From: Botryosphaeria dothidea
Lineage: Eukaryota > Ascomycota > Dothideomycetes > Botryosphaeriales > Botryosphaeriaceae
Direction: 5' to 3'
Assembly (NCBI GenBank): GCA_011503125.2
Contig: WWBZ02000022.1
Coordinates: 3,100,001 to 3,164,000 of the forward strand
DNA: 64,000 bases
The notes below the pieces were generated by a model. The model searched no databases. It saw only the letters and a program-made list of their open reading frames with translations, and was not told where the DNA came from. Below are positions 59,943-64,000 of the stretch, piece after piece. How positions within the stretch are numbered: position 1 is the stretch's first letter; each line of letters starts with the position of its first letter. The position numbers were made by a program, and so were the translations under genes.

Positions 59943-61886
59943 ATGACCCTCGACACCAACCTTCTGGCGCTCTTCGCGCTGGGAATCGCGGTGCACGCCT
60001 ACCTCCGCCGCACCCGCATCCGCCTCGACTCCTACGGCTGGACCATCGTCGGCATCTACCTCAGCGGCTTCTCCGCACTCCTCTGCCACTCCCTATTTAT
60101 CTCCCAACTCGCCATCGCGGCCGCCGCTCGGCGCACGTGCACCGCCGCAGCCCTCTTCAACGCCGGACTCTACGCGAGCATTCTCGTCCGACGCCTGCTC
60201 CGCCTGCGCTCCTTCCCCGGCCCGTTCCTGGCCAAGTTCTCGCAGTTCTACGCGCTGAGCCTGTCGGTGCGGTCGCGCAACCAATTCCACCTCGAGGTCG
60301 ACGCTTTGCACCGCCGGTACGGTGATTTCGTCCGCGTCGGGCCGCGTCACGTCTCCATCAACAGGGCCTCGGCGATCCCGGCTGTGTACGGTACGTGTGC
60401 CAATTCCAATTGAACGGTAGCGGTTGTGGGGCCGGTGCTGATGAGCAGAGGCGTGCAGGCCCGCCGTCCCGATGCGAGAAAGGTCCGTGGTATGCGACCA
60501 CGGGAGATGATCCGTCCAAGGCATCCATGTTCTACACCCGGGATGCCGAGGTGCAGAGGAACAGGCGACGTGCATGGGATCGTGGCTTCAACGTCAAAGG
60601 TACGTTCATCAATCCCGGGAGAGCGTGTCCACGATGATGGCTCGCAAAGAAAAAAAAAACATGAGAGAAGAAACAAGACTACTGACTTATGAGTAGCTCT
60701 GGCATCCTACGAGACCCGCGTTGAAGCCAAAGCAGACAAGCTGGTCGAGCAGCTGAAGAAACATGAATCGGAGCCATTGAACATCACCGCGTGGGCCAAT
60801 GCCTTCGCCTTGGACGTGATGGGTGACGTCGGCTTCGGCTACCAATTCAATTCTCTGGACCATGGCAAAGAACACCCCGTCATTGAAGGCGTGCACGACT
60901 CCATGGCCATCATCGGTTTTCTCAGCGCCGTCCCCTGGTTGTTGAAGATGCTGGCCGACATCCCTGGAGCGGCGGGGAAGCTCCAGATCCTCAAGGACTA
61001 TTGCAGAAACCAAGTCGTCATTAAAGAGAAGGTAAGCGATACAAAAGAAAATGCATAGTCGAATCAATCCGTTGACGCGAAACTCAAAGACCTTCCACCA
61101 CGATCAAGACCCCCAAGACCTCATCTCCTGGCTACTCAAAGCGCGCCACTACAACGACCGCTCCGCGCCGCCCGGCAAGATCGCCCTCAACGAAGACGCA
61201 CGCTTGATCGTCATCGCCGGCAGCGACACCACCGCCGCCGTCCTGGCCAACGCTGTCTACTACCTCGCACGCGAGCGCCGCGTACTCACAAAACTCCAGT
61301 CTCTCCTCGACGCCGTCTTCCCGCCCGGCCTCGCCGACTGGAGCTACGCCGGCGTCAAGAACATCGCCTACCTCGACCACATCATCAACGAGGTGCTCCG
61401 CCTGCGGCCCCCTGTCCCCAGCGGCCTCTCGCGGACCGCACCGCCCGAAGGGCTGCGCATCGACGACGTCTTCGTTCCCGGCGGCACCGTCATGTCCATC
61501 CCGGCGCACACCATCCAGCGCGACCCGCGGTACTTCGAGGATCCGGACGAGTTCTATCCCGAGAGGTGGAGCGCGCTGAGCACGGAGACGGCGCCGTTCC
61601 TGGCGTTCTCGCGAGGTAAGGAAAACCAACTCTGACATCCCTTCGCAGACATAGAGAAATGGATGCTGAGATGAATTCTATAGGCGTGACCAACTGCGCC
61701 GGCAAGCAGTTTGCGCGGATGGAACTCCGTGCTTCTATCTCGAAGATTGCCCTCGGCTTCGACCTTCGTCTGGCGGATGACGGCACGCCTGCCTTCTTCG
61801 AGAAGAACCAACGGGACACGTTCACGCTGACTCTGCCGCCGCTGAATGCCGTGTTTGAGACGAGGACTCCGGGGCAGAGGGAATGA
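59943..61886 (+). CDS. Cytochrome P450 monooxygenase
   Basis: Five exons (59943-60390, 60459-60599, 60697-61031, 61090-61615, 61684-61886) give 550 residues. The N-terminus has several hydrophobic segments (LLALFALGIAVHAYL, WTIVGIYLSGFSALLCHSL and a third), as in multi-pass fungal P450s. P450 landmarks are the proline hinge SFPGPFLAK, the I-helix oxygen motif AGSDTTA, K-helix ExxR in NEVLRLRPP, FYPERW and the heme loop FSRGVTNCAGK with Cys488 as thiolate ligand. The Thr in AGSDTT is intact, so it is probably active in hydroxylation. The enzyme would sit in the ER membrane and take electrons from a P450 reductase. Substrate not predictable; no biosynthetic backbone gene is nearby. Confidence 0.9.
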
Positions 61887-62928
61887 CCGTAGCAGCGAAC
61901 ATTGAGGGCGGCTGAAATATCCATCAAAGAGCACTGTTCATCGGCTGCTGAATCACAAAGATTGTCGTACCAGTTGCCGTGAAAGCTAATGACGAGAGAG
62001 AAAGCGCTACCCTATTCCAGACTTTCGTGAACTTCATCTTCTTCATCAACACTAACGGTGACCCACATTTGACAGCAACATCTTGGCCCCCATACTCCAG
62101 TCCCACTCTTTTTCAGCTCCGTGGAACCTCCACCCCCCTTGGCCCAAGCTTGTAGTAGATTATCGAAAAATATTGGCAAGAAAAATCTCAGGGAGAGCCG
62201 TATTACTTGATTTCCCACTTCGACTTGCGGCAAACTCTTCGCGGACGAAGAATTCGAGGTCGATCGTGACATCTCTTCTCTTTTTCTTTTTCTTCTCCAA
62301 TCAAGTCTGCCCTGAATAAATCCGCTGCCCCAGCAACAAGTGACTTCGGATGCGTGAGCGACGGATGGCTCAGTCATTGTCGAAAGCCCCGGACCTGGGT
62401 GGCATCGTCGGCTACGAATCCGTGGAAACGGGGTGCTAAGCAATTCAGAGAACTAGCCAACGCCTTCGTCCTATTTATCGTTTAAAAATGGATGTCGTTA
62501 GATAGGGGCGTTCTGACGCAGTGGAATTGGTGCGCCTGCATAGCTGAAAAGCTCAAAATCAGTAGTCTTCGAGGGGGCTTCAGGGAGAGACTCGTAGGAT
62601 AACAAAGGAGGGATAATCAAAATTAAGGCGTCTTCGTCATTCATTCGATGTCATTATTGTCAGTCACAGCCCCGTATTGAAACCAGAACAAACTTACATT
62701 CCAATTTCTGTGAGCCTGTGCCAGGATAACTTATTAGAAAAAGCCTGTGTGTTGGCAGCCAAAGTCCGCCTCGTGGGGAACCAGCGTATAAAAATCGATG
62801 GCATTCTGTGATGACCAAGCGCCGTCCCCGCTCCTTAAATTGCTGGAAAATCCCGCTTAAGAAATAGCAGAAATGCGCCCGAAAACTCCAAGCTGAAGCT
62901 GGCCAGTAGTCCTCCTTTTTTTCCATCG
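61887..62928. other. Intergenic between P450 and histidine kinase
   Basis: About 1 kb between convergent gene ends. Short motif-free frames and a pyrimidine-rich stretch near 62275 are present. Probably the two 3' untranslated regions. Confidence 0.4.
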
Positions 62929-64000
62929 TCATTGTCTCTTCAATTTTCCAAACAAAACACCCTCCAGTCGTTTCAACGGCACCGGCTTGATTAAGAATTC
63001 GTCCATCCCGCTTGCAAAAGCCTCCTGCTGACTCTCTGCACTACCCAGTCCCGTCAGTGCTAGAATCTTTGTATGCCGCAGTTCTCCATCACCACAGCTC
63101 ATTCGCTCCCAAGCTCTTATCTCCCTCGTAGCCTCAAACCCGTTCATCACAGGCATACTGACGTCCATCAATACGTAATCGAAGTGCCCATCCCCTTTCT
63201 TGAACTCGGCGACTGCATCGCGGCCATTTGGTGCGGTCATGAATGTGCAATTGAGCTTTTTGGCGTAGGTGGTGAGAATGCGGAGGTTGATAGGGTTGTC
63301 TTCGACCAGAAGAAGATTTAAGCGTGGCTTGTCCGGTGCATCTGGCGACGAGGATGATGGCGGTGCAGGTGGTTGAGTGGTCCGGTTGCTAGGGGACGGT
63401 GAGGGTGGTGACGGAGGCCGATCAGCCAGGGAGCGGATAGGGGCCTGCAGCTTTGGCGGAGGTGCAAGGTTGAAATCAGTTGGTGCTGGGAGAGAGATGG
63501 CTGTCGAACCTTCACGGTATGGTATTTCAATGTGACTAGTGGGTGGGGGGCTGTTGAGATCTAACGGGGAGGTAACAGGCTGTCCGGATGCTATGCGGTG
63601 CTGGCGACGCAGAGCTGCTTTTAGGGCTGTTTTGACTTTCTTCGGCCCGAAGGGCTGTTGGAGTAATGTAGCTTCGCAGAAGGCGCCGATTTCCATTTGA
63701 ATTGGAGTGGGTGGCGCTGTGCAGAGCACTATGACAGCTCCTTTGATATCCCTGAGCCTGTCCTTAGGTTCCTGCTCAAGCTGACAGGCATGGAGCATGC
63801 AGAAGTCCGCGGTGCAACTATCTCCAACACTGCTGGCTGGAAGAACCTCCAAGTCGTACCAGGTTTGAGCAGTGTAAACTGCGTTGGAAAGAAGCATTTC
63901 TGCTTCGTCGCCGGGTTCCGATGGGTGGGTAGACTTTAGTGCCATGATGGTTTTTCCCCGCAATAAATGGCCGATCTTCTCCATGGGATTGCGCTCACTC
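62929..64000 (-). CDS. Hybrid histidine kinase, C-terminal receiver part (partial)
   Basis: The frame is open from the right edge to TGA at 62929, about 356 residues, so the sensor and kinase parts lie outside. The first 150 residues resemble a degenerate receiver (GKTIMALKSTH, CMLHACQLEQEPKD, VIVLCTAPP, TLLQQPFGPKKVKTAL). A Pro/Ser-rich linker follows. The terminal canonical receiver has acidic pair VEDNPINLRIL, phospho-acceptor YVLMDVSMPVMNGFE, the Thr in ILALTG and Lys in DEFLIKPVPL. A pseudo-receiver followed by a true receiver is usual in fungal hybrid histidine kinases, which pass phosphate to Ypd1 and on to Ssk1/Skn7. A stand-alone response regulator is less likely given the upstream pseudo-receiver. 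Confidence 0.75.
   Translation of the reverse strand, partial: SERNPMEKIGHLLRGKTIMALKSTHPSEPGDEAEMLLSNAVYTAQTWYDLEVLPASSVGDSCTADFCMLHACQLEQEPKDRLRDIKGAVIVLCTAPPTPIQMEIGAFCEATLLQQPFGPKKVKTALKAALRRQHRIASGQPVTSPLDLNSPPPTSHIEIPYREGSTAISLPAPTDFNLAPPPKLQAPIRSLADRPPSPPSPSPSNRTTQPPAPPSSSSPDAPDKPRLNLLLVEDNPINLRILTTYAKKLNCTFMTAPNGRDAVAEFKKGDGHFDYVLMDVSMPVMNGFEATREIRAWERMSCGDGELRHTKILALTGLGSAESQQEAFASGMDEFLIKPVPLKRLEGVLFGKLKRQ

Noticed and set aside
56593..61886. A secondary-metabolite cluster around the P450
   Set aside because: No polyketide synthase, peptide synthetase, terpene cyclase or prenyltransferase is visible nearby.
1..64000. CRISPR arrays, rRNA and tRNA genes
   Set aside because: No regularly spaced repeats, no rRNA-like sequence and no convincing tRNA cloverleaf seen by eye; a tRNAscan run would be needed to exclude a tRNA fully.

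Overview
The window looks like nuclear DNA of a filamentous ascomycete (Pezizomycotina). The genes carry short GT-AG introns, mostly 47-120 nt. Fungal-only families are present: a DUF6594 membrane protein, a UncB-type kinesin-3, a Helo-like/NACHT/ankyrin STAND protein, a PL4 rhamnogalacturonan lyase and a Fot1-like transposon. Repeats show C-to-T and G-to-A decay typical of repeat-induced point mutation (RIP). A Dothideomycete is plausible, but that is inference from gene style only. All exon coordinates were worked out by eye from splice signals and frame.

Layout: 1-2.3 kb, 5' part of a large Trm3/TARBP1-like protein (minus, runs off the left edge). 3.0-4.9 kb, short kinesin-3. 6.2-7.7 kb, PaxM-like FAD monooxygenase. 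10.2-12.3 kb, secreted protein of unknown function. 12.6-13.9 kb, caspase-like protein (minus). 14.8-16.7 kb, a small unknown protein and a DUF6594 membrane protein. 16.9-17.6 kb, a frame-disrupted gene. 17.9-19.9 kb, NAD kinase (minus). 20.5-22.6 kb, adenylosuccinate lyase (minus).

23.8-29.4 kb is a nested transposon island. The outer element is a 5,518-bp DNA transposon with perfect 118-bp terminal inverted repeats, TGT...ACA ends and a 4-bp GTTG target duplication. It encodes a decayed retroviral/GINGER-type integrase ending in a cysteine-rich module. A 1,836-bp RIP-damaged Fot1-like element is inserted inside it.

29.8-42.7 kb holds a medium-chain oxidoreductase, an ATF/CREB-type bZIP factor, a Sec2-domain protein and an unknown protein, separated by long gene-poor stretches. 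45.7-51.7 kb is a multiply broken NLR-like (STAND) gene. 52.5-61.9 kb is a block of hydrolytic and oxidative enzymes: alpha/beta hydrolase, FAD-linked oxidoreductase, rhamnogalacturonan lyase and cytochrome P450. The right edge holds the C-terminal part of a hybrid histidine kinase.

Housekeeping genes (ade13, NAD kinase, Sec2, tRNA methylation) are interleaved with accessory ones. No secondary-metabolite backbone enzyme is visible. The most unusual features are the GINGER-like element with intact ends but a wrecked gene, and the eroded NLR gene whose lesions include simple-repeat slippage.
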